DNA of 64,000 bases from Streptomyces sp. M92 (GCF_028473745.1 NZ_CP101137.1:6262001-6326000), one strand, 5' to 3'; counted from the stretch's first letter, positions 8,047 to 17,302 are shown. Notes: a model not told the origin generated them from the letters alone. Translations and numbers: made by a program.

Positions 8047-8074
8047 AGTATGTTCACTACTGAACCACTGTCAC
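8047..8074 (-). promoter_or_regulatory. Candidate promoter with operator palindrome
   Basis: On the minus strand GTGACA (8074-8069), a 16-bp spacer and CATACT (8052-8047) make a plausible sigma-70-type promoter for the gene starting at 7936. The perfect palindrome GTTCA-N4-TGAAC (8052-8065) fills most of the spacer, a position expected for a repressor site. The rest of the gap 7937-8272 holds only the terminator and short repeat listed separately. Confidence 0.5.
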
Positions 8075-8192
8075 CATGAATTTCCGGCCAGTCTCCTGGC
8101 ATATTCACGGCCGCTGGTGGCCGAAACAGCGCGTCGCGGGGTGTGGGCTGGGCGGCGGTACCGGAAGGCCCCGGTCCGCCGGACATGCCGAG

Positions 8193-8224
8193 GATCCCGA
8201 AGGCGGGCCGCCGCCTCCGGGATC
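8193..8224 (-). terminator. Hairpin downstream of the aldo/keto reductase gene
   Basis: An inverted repeat with arms GATCCCGAAGGCGG and CCGCCTCCGGGATC (one mismatch, 4-nt loop) lies about 50 bp beyond the stop codon at 8273. Confidence 0.65.
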
Positions 8225-8235
8225 GCGTCCGATTT

Positions 8236-8272
8236 CCTGCCGGCTCTCTACGTCGTGTTGCCTGCCGGCTCT

Positions 8273-8276
<4 letters not shown>
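8236..8276. repeat. 16-bp direct repeat across a stop codon
   Basis: CCTGCCGGCTCTCTAC occurs at 8236-8251 and again at 8261-8276, a 25-bp period. The second copy contains the stop codon (8273-8275) of the aldo/keto reductase gene. Confidence 0.8.
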
Positions 8277-9265
<989 letters not shown>

Positions 9266-9287
9266 CGCGACTCCAGAGGGGTTGGTA

Positions 9288-9318
9288 CCCGAGGTACGGG
9301 AGATATGGGAGGTACGGG
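9288..9318. promoter_or_regulatory. Repeats in the aldo/keto reductase-LysR intergenic region
   Basis: GAGGTACGGG occurs twice (9291-9300 and 9309-9318, 18 bp apart), and CCCG-N5-CGGG (9288-9300) overlaps the first copy. They lie between the divergent starts 9265 and 9411 and are candidates for binding by the LysR protein. No clear T-N11-A box with strong dyad was found. Confidence 0.4.
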
Positions 9319-9410
9319 CTTGTGCGGAACCGCGTCCCACTCTGGCGTGACCTGCGGGCAGTGGTCCAACAGAAGAATCCGATGGGATTGTGCGGCTACG
9401 CTTCTGAGGC

Positions 9411-10295
9411 ATGGAACTGCGTCATCTCCAGCACTTCGTGGCGGTCGCCGAGGACCAGCACTTCACCCGGGCGGCCGAACGGCTGCTGGTGTCCCAGTCC
9501 GGCCTGTCGGCGTCCATCCGGGCGCTGGAGCGGGAGCTGCGGGCGCCGCTGTTCGTGCGCACGACCCGCCGGGTGACGCTGACGGAGGCCGGGCGGGCGC
9601 TGCTGGGCGAGGCCGAGCGGATCCTCGCACAGGTGCGGTCCGCGCACGAGGCCGTCGCGGCGGTGCAGGGCGTGCTGCGCGGCACGCTGTCCCTGGGGAC
9701 CGAGCAGTGCATCGCCGGGGTGCCGGTGGCGGCGCTGCTGGCCGCGTTCCGCAGGGAGCACCCGGACGTGGAGATCCGGCTGCGGCAGGCGGGCTCGGGC
9801 GCGCTGGCGGAGGAGGTCGCGGCCGGGCGGCTCGACCTCGCCTTCGCCTACCGGACGCAGGAGGACACGGACCAGCTGCGGTCCGTGTCGCTGGCCGGCG
9901 AGCCGATGACGGTGCTCTGCCACCCCGGCCACCGTCTGGCGGCGCACGGCGCGGTGCTGACCCCGCAGGACCTCGCCGACGAGGTGTTCGTCGACTTCCA
10001 CCCCGACTGGGGCCCGCGCCGCGTCACCGACACCGCCTTCGCGGAGGCCGGAGTGCGGCGGACCGTCGCGCTGGAGGTGAACGACGTGCACGGTCTGCTC
10101 GACCTGCTCGACGAGAACCTCGGCATCGCGGTCGTACCACGCCACTTCCGGCACAAGCGGGCCTCCCTCACCTCGCTGCCCCTCAAGGAGGGCGACGAGA
10201 GGGCGTACGAGACCATCGCCCTCCTGCCGCCCGTCCAGGCCACCAGCCCGGCGGCGCGGGCGCTCATGGCGCTGCTGGAAACGGCGAGCGGCTGA
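9411..10295 (+). CDS. LysR-family transcriptional regulator
   Basis: A 294-residue LTTR. The N-terminal winged HTH reads MELRHLQHFVAVAEDQHFTR through LLVSQSGLSASIRALERELR, followed by the linker helix and a periplasmic-binding-protein-like effector domain (LRGTLSLGTEQCIAG onward, about residues 88-294). It starts at ATG 9411 with only a weak ribosome site; TACGCT at 9397-9402 suggests a short or absent leader. It most likely controls the divergent aldo/keto reductase gene and itself. The effector is unknown. Confidence 0.9.
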   Translation: MELRHLQHFVAVAEDQHFTRAAERLLVSQSGLSASIRALERELRAPLFVRTTRRVTLTEAGRALLGEAERILAQVRSAHEAVAAVQGVLRGTLSLGTEQCIAGVPVAALLAAFRREHPDVEIRLRQAGSGALAEEVAAGRLDLAFAYRTQEDTDQLRSVSLAGEPMTVLCHPGHRLAAHGAVLTPQDLADEVFVDFHPDWGPRRVTDTAFAEAGVRRTVALEVNDVHGLLDLLDENLGIAVVPRHFRHKRASLTSLPLKEGDERAYETIALLPPVQATSPAARALMALLETASG

Positions 10296-10320
10296 GGCCG
10301 GACTGCGCGATGGTGGACGC

Positions 10321-10836
10321 ATGCATGCGAAGGACATCCTCATCGAGGCCTACGGCCGCATCCAGGAAGAAGTCCACGCCGCCGTCGAGGGCCTGGACCC
10401 CGACGGCCTGAACGCCCGCCCGGCCGGCGACGCCAACTCCGTCGCCTGGCTGGTCTGGCACCTCACCCGGGTCCAGGACGACCACGTCGCGGACGCCTTC
10501 GGGCTCGACCAGGTGTGGCTCGCCGACGACTGGGAGGAACGCTTCGGCCTGGGCCTGCCCCGCGGGGACACCGGGTACGGCCACAGCCCGGCGCAGGTCG
10601 GGAAGGTCCGGGTCGACTCCGCCGGCCTGCTGACCGGGTACTACGACGCGGTGCACGAGCAGACGCTCGGTGCGCTGCGCTCCCTGGCCGCCAAGGACCT
10701 GGAGCGGATCGTGGACGAGAACTGGGACCCGCCGGTCACGCTCGGCGCGCGCCTGGTCAGCGTCCTGTCCGACGATCTCCAGCACGCCGGACAGGCCGCC
10801 TATGTACGCGGACTCGTTCAGAGCGCCGAGGCGTAG
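10321..10836 (+). CDS. DinB/DUF664-family putative metal-binding protein
   Basis: A 171-residue four-helix-bundle protein of the DinB/DUF664 type, relatives of mycothiol-dependent isomerases and transferases. Likely metal-binding histidines are in SVAWLVWHLTRVQDDHVADA (two) and SDDLQHAGQAAYVRG (one), the usual three-His arrangement. It starts at ATG 10321. The activity is unknown, but thiol-dependent S-transfer is the family theme in mycothiol-producing bacteria. Its 3' end overlaps the convergent adenosine deaminase gene by 19 bp. Confidence 0.8.
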   Translation: MHAKDILIEAYGRIQEEVHAAVEGLDPDGLNARPAGDANSVAWLVWHLTRVQDDHVADAFGLDQVWLADDWEERFGLGLPRGDTGYGHSPAQVGKVRVDSAGLLTGYYDAVHEQTLGALRSLAAKDLERIVDENWDPPVTLGARLVSVLSDDLQHAGQAAYVRGLVQSAEA

Positions 10837-11897
10837 CCCGGCAGGACCACGTCCTCGATGAGGGCCGTGCGCTCGTCGAAGGGGATGAAGGCGCTCTTCA
10901 GCGCGTTCACCGTGACCGTGCGCAGGTCCTCCACCGTCCAGCCCGCCTGCTCGACCAGCAGGGACATCTCGCGGGTCATCGTCGTGCCGGAGACGAGCCG
11001 GTTGTCGGTGTTGAGGGTGACGCGGAAGCCGAGGTCCTTGAGCGCCGTGATCGGGTGCTCGGCGATCGAGGTCGCGGCGCCGGTCTGGAGGTTGGAGGTC
11101 GGGCACATCTCCAGGGCGATCCGGCGGTCGCGGACCCAGCCGGCGAGCCGGCCGAGCTTGCCGGCAGCCAGGTCGGGGATGTCGTCGGTGATGCGCACGC
11201 CGTGGCCGATGCGCTGGGCGCCGCACACCTGGAGGGCCTGGTGGATGCTGGGCAGTCCGTGCGCCTCGCCGGCGTGGATGGTGAACGGCACGTTCTCGCG
11301 GCGCAGGTGCTCGAAGGCGTCGAGGTGGTCGGCGGGCGGGAAGCCGTCCTCGGCGCCCGCGATGTCGAAGCCGACGACGCCCGCGTCCCGGAAGGCGACC
11401 GCGAGGTCGGCGGTCTCCCGGGTGCGGTCGAACATCCGCATCCCGCATAGCAGGGTGCCGACACGCACCGGCGTACCGGCCGCCGCCGCCTTGGCCATGC
11501 CGGCCGCCAGTCCCTCCTGGACGGTCTCGACGACCTCGGCGAGGGTGAGGCCGCCCTTCAGCATCAGCTCGGGGGCGTAGCGGACCTCGCCGTAGACGAC
11601 ACCGTCGGCGGCCAGGTCGAGGACGTACTCCTCGGCGGTGCGCAGCAGGCCCTCGCGGCTCTGCATCACCGCGAGGGTGTGCTCGAAGGTCGCGATGTAG
11701 CGGACCAGGTCCCCGGAGTTGGCGGCCTCGTAGTACCAGGCGGCCAGTTCGTCGGGGTCGGTGGTGGGCAGGGTGTGGCCGACGGACCCGGCCAGTTCCA
11801 CGACGGTGGCGGGGCGCAGGCCGCCGTCGAGGTGGTCGTGCAGGACCGCCTTGGGGAGGCGGCGGAGGGTTTCGGAGTCTATGCGCGTAGATGACAT
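10818..11897 (-). CDS. add: Adenosine deaminase
   Basis: A 359-residue zinc hydrolase converting adenosine and deoxyadenosine to inosine forms in purine salvage. Metal and catalytic motifs are present: HDHLDGG (His20, His22), IHAGEAHG, RIGHG and LNTDNRLVSGTTMTRE. Length is normal. It starts at ATG 11897 behind GAGGAA. Streptomyces genomes usually carry several add paralogues; this one resembles the bacterial type with the short HDHLDGGLRP start. It is cytoplasmic and probably transcribed singly, with a VOC gene upstream on the same strand. Confidence 0.93.
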   Translation of the reverse strand: MSSTRIDSETLRRLPKAVLHDHLDGGLRPATVVELAGSVGHTLPTTDPDELAAWYYEAANSGDLVRYIATFEHTLAVMQSREGLLRTAEEYVLDLAADGVVYGEVRYAPELMLKGGLTLAEVVETVQEGLAAGMAKAAAAGTPVRVGTLLCGMRMFDRTRETADLAVAFRDAGVVGFDIAGAEDGFPPADHLDAFEHLRRENVPFTIHAGEAHGLPSIHQALQVCGAQRIGHGVRITDDIPDLAAGKLGRLAGWVRDRRIALEMCPTSNLQTGAATSIAEHPITALKDLGFRVTLNTDNRLVSGTTMTREMSLLVEQAGWTVEDLRTVTVNALKSAFIPFDERTALIEDVVLPGYASAL

Positions 11898-11942
11898 GAG
11901 CGGTCATTCCTCGGCGGGTCGGTGAGCGAAGGGCGGGGTCGG

Positions 11943-12335
11943 TCAGGCGGCGGGCTGGAGCAGGTCCCAGCGGTTGCCGTACAGGTCCTGGAAGACGGCG
12001 ACCGAGCCGTACGGCTCGCGCCGGGGCTCCTCCAGGAAGGTCACGCCGGCGGCCGCCATCCGGGCGTGGTCGCGGGCGAAGTCGTCGGTGTACAGGAAGA
12101 ACCCGACGCGCCCGCCCGTCTGGTCGCCGACCCGGGCCCGCTGCCGCTCACCCTTGGCCCGGGCCAGCAGCAGCGCGGTGCCGCCGCTCCCCCTACCGGG
12201 CTCGACGACCACCCAGCGGGAGCCGTCGGGCCGGGCGGAGTCCTCGGCGAGGCGGAATCCGAGGGCCTCGGTGTAGAAGCGGATCGCCTCGTCGTAGTCG
12301 TCGACGACGAGAGCGACCAGGGCGATGTGCGGCAT
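11943..12335 (-). CDS. Single-domain VOC-family protein
   Basis: A 130-residue glyoxalase-fold protein: MPHIALVALVVDDYDEAIRF at the start, VVVEPGRGSGGTALLLA in the middle and YGSVAVFQDLYGNRWDLLQP at the end. The metal-ligand pattern of glyoxalase/extradiol relatives is partly conserved (final Glu replaced by Asp in the DLLQP strand). It starts at ATG 12335 behind AAAGG. The substrate is unknown. Confidence 0.85.
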   Translation of the reverse strand: MPHIALVALVVDDYDEAIRFYTEALGFRLAEDSARPDGSRWVVVEPGRGSGGTALLLARAKGERQRARVGDQTGGRVGFFLYTDDFARDHARMAAAGVTFLEEPRREPYGSVAVFQDLYGNRWDLLQPAA

Positions 12336-12482
12336 CGGGACCTTTCGGGACGGACGATTGACGGGAGAGGTTATACGTAAAACCCGTCGAACGCCAGTCC
12401 TCGGTCCTAGGCCTCGGGTACGAGGGGCAGGACCGCCCCGGGCCCGAGGCGCGAGCGCGGCCCGCCCCCTACCGTCACGGAC

Positions 12483-12938
12483 ATGAAGATCACCGCACCG
12501 CCGCGCGATTCCGGGCAGCGCCGGCAGGACGTGCTCGACCGCCTGGAACGCGAACTGGACATCTGGGTGGCCACGGCGGACACCGACGGCGTGCCGTGCC
12601 TGGTCCCGCTGTGGTTCGTGTGGCACGAGGAGTCGGTCTGGCTGTGCACCCGGCTCACCAACCCGACCGGCCGCAACCTGCGAGGCGGCGGCCGGGTCCG
12701 GCTGGCGTTCGGGCACACCCGGGACGTCGTGCTGATCGACGGCGTAACGGAGACGTTCGGCCTGCGGGAGGCACCCTCGGCGGCGGACGCGTTCGCCGCG
12801 AAGACCGGCTGGGACCCTCGCGGGGACAGTGCGTCGTACGCCTGGTTCCGGGTGCGGCCGTTCGCGGTCCAGGCGTGGCACGAGGAGCGCGAGTTGAAGG
12901 GGCGGCACATCATGCGGGAGGGTGTCTGGGCCGTGTAG
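12483..12938 (+). CDS. Pyridoxamine 5'-phosphate oxidase-family (split-barrel flavin/F420-type) protein
   Basis: A 151-residue split-barrel protein: DIWVATADTDGVPCLVPLWF, the WLCTRLTNPTGRNLRGGGRV strand-turn segment and RPFAVQAWHEERELKGRHIM at the end. These small proteins bind FMN or coenzyme F420 and act on diverse substrates. The ATG at 12483 is the only reasonable start. It is divergent from the VOC gene. The 147-bp gap contains one AT-rich patch (TTATACGTAAAA near 12371-12382) that could hold promoters for either side. Confidence 0.8.
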   Translation: MKITAPPRDSGQRRQDVLDRLERELDIWVATADTDGVPCLVPLWFVWHEESVWLCTRLTNPTGRNLRGGGRVRLAFGHTRDVVLIDGVTETFGLREAPSAADAFAAKTGWDPRGDSASYAWFRVRPFAVQAWHEERELKGRHIMREGVWAV

Positions 12939-12995
12939 GGGCTGTCGTCCGGTCCCCGCGTCTGCGGCACGGTCCGGACGGCAACCGCTGGGAGG

Positions 12996-13895
12996 TCAGC
13001 CGGTCCGGGCGGCGTCGAGCCGCGCGAGTTCCTCGTCGGTGAGCCGGAGGGCGCCCGCGGCGACGTTCTCGGCGAGGTGCTCGGGGTCGCCGGTGCCGGG
13101 GTTGGCGAGGACATGGGGGCCCTGCCGCAGGGTCCAGGCGATCCGCACCTGCGCGGGGCTCGCGCCGTGCGCCCGGGCGACCTCGCGGACCTCTTGCTCG
13201 TGAGCGGTTCCGGCGCCGCGAGGGCCCGCCTCGCCCGCGATGGCGTAGAACGGCACGAAGGCGATGCCCTGTGCGCGGCACAGGGCGAGGAGTTCGTCGG
13301 CGGCGGGGTCGTGGAAGCCGAGGCCGTACCGGTTCTGCACGCAGACCACGGGCGCGATGGCCTGCGCCTCGGCGAGGTGGCGCGGCTCCACGCCGGAGAT
13401 GCCGAGGTGGCGGATCAGGCCCGCCGCGCGCAGTTCGGCGAGGGCGCCGAAGTGGTCGGCGATCGAGTCCTGCCGCATGCGGCGCAGGTAGACGACGTCG
13501 AGGTGGTCACGGCCGAGCTGGCGCAGGTTCTCCTCGACGTGGGCGCGCAGGTCCTCGGGACGGGCGGAGGTGCCCCACTCCCCCGACCGCTCCCGGTACG
13601 GGCCGACCTTGACGGCGATCACCAGGTCGTCGGCGTACGGGGCCAGCGCGCTGTTGATCAGCTCGTTGGCGGAGCGCAGGGACGAGAAGCAGAACGCGGC
13701 GGTGTCGATGTGGTTGACGCCGAGTTCGACCGCCCGGCGCAGGACGGTGAGGGAGCGCTCGCGGTGGCTCGGGGTGCCGAGGTGGAAGGCGGCGCTGCCC
13801 GTCAGCCGCATCGCGCCGAGGCCGACGCGGCGGACGGGCAGGTCGCCGAGGTGCCAGGTGTCGGCGGACTCCGCGGTGATCGTTTACGAGGTCAT
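12996..13895 (-). pseudogene. Aldo/keto reductase gene with damaged 5' end, possible pseudogene
   Basis: The reading frame from ATG 13811 (MRLTGSAAFHLGTPSHRERS) gives 271 residues of an AKR11-like aldo/keto reductase. The family's first strand, however, is encoded upstream: TWHLGDLPVRRVGLGA precedes that Met in frame, with no ATG, GTG or TTG available. An ATG at 13895 would fit the usual N-terminus but is followed two codons later by TAA (13886-13884). No ribosome site is seen at either ATG. In addition, the active-site stretch reads IDTAAFCFSS where a tyrosine is expected in place of Cys. A nonsense mutation followed by drift is the simplest reading. A start at 13811 giving a shortened protein remains possible. 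Confidence 0.6.
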
Positions 13896-13925
13896 CGGCG
13901 GAGTGCCGCACACGCCCGGCCGGGG

Positions 13926-14816
13926 TCAGCAGTAGAGATTGCCGCCCGGTGAGACACCGAGGATCTGGCTGAACTGCTGGTACTTGCTGACGCGGCTCTG
14001 GACCTGCGCGGGGTTCTTGCCGTCGCACTCCAGGGAGCCGTTGATGGAGCGGATCGTCTGGCCGAAACCGGCGCCGTTGACCATGGCGCTGTGCCCGGTC
14101 ATGCTGCCGGGCCCGGACTGGGTGTTCCAGTACCACAGGGCGGTCTTCCAGGCGACGGCCGAGTCGTTCTGCACCAGCCAGGGGTTGTTCAGCAGGTCGA
14201 TGCCGAGGGCGTCGCCCGCCGCCTTGTAGTTGAAGTTCCAGCTGAGCTGGATGGGGCCGCGCCCGTAGTAGGCGGCCTGGCCGGCCGGGCAGCCGTAGGG
14301 CTGGTTCCAGTCGCAGTAGTGCGGGTAGTTGGCGGTGTTCTGCTCGACGATGTGCACGAGTCCGCCGGTCTCGTGGCTGACGTTGGCGAGGAAGGCGGCG
14401 GCCTCCTGCTTCTTCACCGTGTCGCTGCCGGTGTTGGCGAAGCCCGGGTAGGCGCTGAGCGCGGCGGTCAGGCCGCCGTAGCTGTAGAACGAGTTCCGGC
14501 CCGGGAACATCTGGTTGAACTGCGCCTCGGTCACCACGAAGTTGCCGACCGGCGTCTCGGAGCCGCCGTCGCAGGCGTACGGCTCCCAGTACCAGGTGCT
14601 GATCAGCGGGTCGTAGCCCGGGTTGGCGTGCTCGGCGATGTACGCCTTGCCGTCCGTGTAGCGGACGATGTCGCCGGCGTCGTAGTTCGCGTCGGCCGAC
14701 CACGCGGGGTAACTGGAGCAGGAGGCGGCGGACGCCTCGGTGGCGGGCAGGAAGGCGGGGACGGCTCCCGCGAGGGCGAGTGCGGTGACCACGGCGGATA
14801 TACGGCGCCTCGACAC
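13926..14816 (-). CDS. chiF: Secreted GH19 chitinase with N-terminal chitin-binding module
   Basis: A 296-residue exoenzyme. A Sec signal peptide (SRRRISAVVTALALAG to TEASA-AS) is followed by a CBM5/12-type module (CSSYPAWSADANYDAGDIVR, YIAEHANPGYDPLISTWYWE) and a family-19 catalytic domain with the two acidic residues in LANVSHETGGL and HIVEQN and the signature AYYGRGPIQLSWNFNY. It cleaves beta-1,4-GlcNAc polymers. The GTG at 14816 follows AAGGAGG. Two DasR-type boxes overlap its promoter, indicating N-acetylglucosamine-responsive control. The symbol rests on recalled position and family in S. coelicolor (chiF is GH19 there). Confidence 0.9.
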   Translation of the reverse strand: MSRRRISAVVTALALAGAVPAFLPATEASAASCSSYPAWSADANYDAGDIVRYTDGKAYIAEHANPGYDPLISTWYWEPYACDGGSETPVGNFVVTEAQFNQMFPGRNSFYSYGGLTAALSAYPGFANTGSDTVKKQEAAAFLANVSHETGGLVHIVEQNTANYPHYCDWNQPYGCPAGQAAYYGRGPIQLSWNFNYKAAGDALGIDLLNNPWLVQNDSAVAWKTALWYWNTQSGPGSMTGHSAMVNGAGFGQTIRSINGSLECDGKNPAQVQSRVSKYQQFSQILGVSPGGNLYC

Positions 14817-14942
14817 GGCTGCCTCCTTCGGCGGAGCACGGCCGCTCCCGTACCAGGCAAGGGAGGAATCGGAGCCATGGGCGCGCGCCGGCGGACCGGT
14901 CACGGCGTCGGGGGCGGCCGTGGTGGGGGGTGTTGGAGGCAC

Positions 14943-14985
14943 ACTCAACCGCGTTGGTCTGTACCAGTCAAGGGTGTAGACCAGT
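14943..14985 (-). promoter_or_regulatory. chiF promoter with two adjacent DasR-type boxes
   Basis: On the minus strand ACTGGTACAGACCAA (within 14969-14954) and ACTGGTCTACACC (within 14985-14970) each resemble the DasR site ACTGGTCTAGACCACT, and they stand directly next to each other. Between and downstream of them TTGACT (14971-14966), 17 bp and TTGAGT (14948-14943) form a candidate promoter. Short direct repeats over the -35 element are classical for Streptomyces chitinase genes. Confidence 0.75.
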
Positions 14986-15015
14986 TCAACCCGGCAAGTT
15001 TTGGGCCGGGTTGAA
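14985..15015 (-). terminator. Hairpin between aldehyde dehydrogenase and chiF
   Basis: A perfect 10-bp inverted repeat, TTCAACCCGG (14985-14994) and CCGGGTTGAA (15006-15015), with an 11-nt loop. It lies after the aldehyde dehydrogenase stop codon and abuts the chiF operator, so it insulates chiF from upstream transcription. Confidence 0.7.
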
Positions 15016-15033
15016 GGCGCGCCGTCGGGCCGG

Positions 15034-16356
15034 TCAGCCCAGCGGCTTCTTCAGGACCGCCTTGCGGTGGCTGAAGGTCTCGATGGAGTACCGGCCGTGG
15101 TAGCTGCCCATGCCGCTCTCCCCCACACCGCCGAACGGCAGGTCGGAGACGGTGAGATGGGCCAGCGGCAGTCCGTGGCCGAGACCGCCGGAGGATGTCT
15201 CGGCGGCGAACCGCTCGCGCGTCTCGTCGGACTCGCTGAAGACGTAGAGGGCCAGCGGCTTGTCGCGGTCGTTGACGAAATCGATCGCCTCGTCGAGCCC
15301 GGACACGGTGACGACCGGCAGGATCGGGCCGAAGATCTCCTCCCGCATCACCGGCGCGTCGGGCGCGACGTCGGCGAGTACGGTCGGCGCGATGTACTTC
15401 CGCGAGCGGTCGCTGCCGCCGCCGACGACCACCCGACCCGAGTCCAGCAGGCCGGACAGCCGGTCGAAGTGACGCTCGTTGACGATCCGCGCGTACTCCG
15501 AGGACCGCGCCGGGTCGCTCCCGTACAGCGCCTCGACGGCACGGACCAACGCCGGCTCCAGGACGGCGGCGGTCTCGGGGTCGGTCAGCACGTAGTCGGG
15601 GGCCACGCAGGTCTGGCCCGCGTTGAGGAACTTGCCTGCGGCCAGCCGTGCGGCGACCGCGTCGGGGTCGGCGTCGCGGTCGACGAACGCCGGGGACTTG
15701 CCGCCGAGTTCGAGGGTGACCGGGGTGAGGTGCTCGGCGGCGGCCCGCATGACGATGCGGCCGACCGTGCCGTTGCCGGTGTAGAAGATGTGGTCGAAGC
15801 GCTCGGCGAGCAGGGCCGTGGTCTCGGGAACGCCGCCCTCGACGACGGCCACCGCGTCGGTGTCCAGGTACCGCGGCAGCAGGCGGGCCAGCGCGGCGGA
15901 GGTCACCGGGGCCAGCTCGCTGGGCTTGGCGACCACCGCGTTGCCGGCGGCCAGGGCGCCGACGACCGGGGCGAGCAGCAGCTGGGCCGGATAGTTCCAG
16001 GGCGCGATGACGAGTACGACGCCGAGGGGGTCGTACTGCGTCCAGGCGGCGGCGTCGGCGCCGAGGTGGGCCGGGGCCGGGGCGGGCTCGGGGCGCAGCC
16101 AGTCGGCGAGGTGGTCGAGGGTGTGGTCGATCTCGCGGACGGTGAAGCCGATCTCCGTGCGCTGGGCCTCGGCGGCACTCTTGCCGAGGTCGGCGCGGAG
16201 GGCCGCCTCCAGCTCCGGGCCGTTCTCCGTGAGCAGGGCGCGCAGCCGGCGCAGCTGGCCGGTACGCCACTCGACGGGCTTGGTACGGCCGGTGCGGAAG
16301 GTGGCGCGCAGCCGGGCGACGACGTCGGCGGGCTGCTCGGGGGCGGGGTGGTTCAC
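15034..16356 (-). CDS. Class-3-type aldehyde dehydrogenase family protein
   Basis: A 440-residue NAD(P)-dependent aldehyde dehydrogenase of the short AlkH/coniferyl-aldehyde/YwdH group. Visible are VLVIAPWNYPAQLLLAP, the Rossmann turn FYTGNGTVGR, general-base Glu in VTLELGGKSPAF and nucleophile Cys in FLNAGQTCVAPDYV; the tail KKPLG follows GMGSYHGRYSIETFSHRKAV. The GTG at 16356 has GAGG 5 nt upstream; the ORF continues to an ATG at 16410 with a poor ribosome site. The natural substrate is unknown, with aliphatic or aromatic aldehydes typical for the group. Confidence 0.9.
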   Translation of the reverse strand: MNHPAPEQPADVVARLRATFRTGRTKPVEWRTGQLRRLRALLTENGPELEAALRADLGKSAAEAQRTEIGFTVREIDHTLDHLADWLRPEPAPAPAHLGADAAAWTQYDPLGVVLVIAPWNYPAQLLLAPVVGALAAGNAVVAKPSELAPVTSAALARLLPRYLDTDAVAVVEGGVPETTALLAERFDHIFYTGNGTVGRIVMRAAAEHLTPVTLELGGKSPAFVDRDADPDAVAARLAAGKFLNAGQTCVAPDYVLTDPETAAVLEPALVRAVEALYGSDPARSSEYARIVNERHFDRLSGLLDSGRVVVGGGSDRSRKYIAPTVLADVAPDAPVMREEIFGPILPVVTVSGLDEAIDFVNDRDKPLALYVFSESDETRERFAAETSSGGLGHGLPLAHLTVSDLPFGGVGESGMGSYHGRYSIETFSHRKAVLKKPLG

Positions 16357-16447
16357 GGGTGCCTCGCTGGCGGTGGAAGACGTTGACAGTATGGATGTAG
16401 TTGCCAACATTTCAGGTACCGAAATACATTCCCGCGGTCCCGCCCCT

Positions 16448-16465
16448 CCCGGTTTCGTCACCGGG
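16448..16465 (-). terminator. Short hairpin after the 80-residue gene
   Basis: CCCGGT (16448-16453), a 6-nt loop and ACCGGG (16460-16465) lie just beyond the stop codon at 16472. Confidence 0.45.
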
Positions 16466-16471
16466 ACGCGT

Positions 16472-16714
16472 TCACTTCTCCTCGCGGCCCGGAACGACCA
16501 CCAGGAAGGCGTCCGACTTCAGGTCCATGACGACGGTCGCGGGCTCGCCCTGGGCGCGCCGCCGTGCGGCGTACTCCTCCGCCGGCCACGAGCCGCGCGG
16601 CGAGCCCGCGGGGAACCGTTCCAACACCTTCGCACCCATGGCCGCGGCCACCTCCGCCGTCACTGCGTCCCGGACGTCTCTCGCTGTGCGCCTGCCCGCG
16701 ATCCGCGTGGACAT
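16472..16714 (-). CDS. Small conserved hypothetical protein
   Basis: An 80-residue protein beginning MSTRIAGRRTARDVRDAVTA and ending TVVMDLKSDAFLVVVPGREE. It is charged and soluble, with no signal peptide and no family I recognise. ATG 16714 is chosen because the product becomes regular from there; the frame stays open 16 codons further upstream. It is divergent from the SPW-repeat gene. Confidence 0.55.
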   Translation of the reverse strand: MSTRIAGRRTARDVRDAVTAEVAAAMGAKVLERFPAGSPRGSWPAEEYAARRRAQGEPATVVMDLKSDAFLVVVPGREEK

Positions 16715-16844
16715 GTCCAGCCCGCGCGCTCCCCCTCCGCAGGCCGCCCCCCGACTACACATAAGGGAAAAATAAGAGCAGAATGGACGCGTGCGGCGCT
16801 ACCGAAACCGCACCGACGACCCGGTCAGTCAAAGGAGACGAATC

Positions 16845-17285
16845 ATGGCCAACGTCTCGCACTCCCGAGGTGACATCTCCAGTCACCCCGACGCCCCGGA
16901 AATGCAGGAGCGTTACGCCCGCATGCTCGGCGGCCGCGATGTGGCACTCGTGGACGGGCCGGTGTTCCTGCTCGGCCTGTACTGCGCCGTGTCCCCGTGG
17001 ATAGTCCACTTCACCACCAGCCAGCCCGCACTCGTGGCCCACAACCTGATCATAGGAATCGCCATCGGCCTGCTGGCCCTGGGATTCACCCGCGCTCCGG
17101 AACGCATGTACGGCCTCAGCGGTGCGATGTGCGCGATGGGGATCTGGATGATCATCTCGCCGTGGATCGTCGGCACCAACCCGGACGCCGGCGTCATCTG
17201 GAACAACATCGTCATCGGCGCTCTGACCCTGGCCCTGGGGACGGTGTGCGCCGCCACGGCGGCGAAGAGCATGCGCAGGCCCTGA
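16845..17285 (+). CDS. SPW-repeat integral membrane protein
   Basis: A 146-residue membrane protein with two copies of the SPW motif, CAVSPWIVHF and MIISPWIVGTNP, each on a hydrophobic helix, and about four membrane segments in all. The family is widespread in actinobacteria and has no known function. It starts at ATG 16845 behind AAAGGAGA. A preceding AT-rich stretch (about 16760-16785) probably contains its promoter. A strong hairpin follows the gene. Confidence 0.85.
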   Translation: MANVSHSRGDISSHPDAPEMQERYARMLGGRDVALVDGPVFLLGLYCAVSPWIVHFTTSQPALVAHNLIIGIAIGLLALGFTRAPERMYGLSGAMCAMGIWMIISPWIVGTNPDAGVIWNNIVIGALTLALGTVCAATAAKSMRRP

Positions 17286-17302
17286 GCACGAGGGAGGAAC
17301 AC

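Noticed and set aside
9285..9290. GGGTAC (minus strand) upstream of the aldo/keto reductase
   Set aside because: No GNNT at 14-16 bp spacing; kept only as part of the intergenic repeats.
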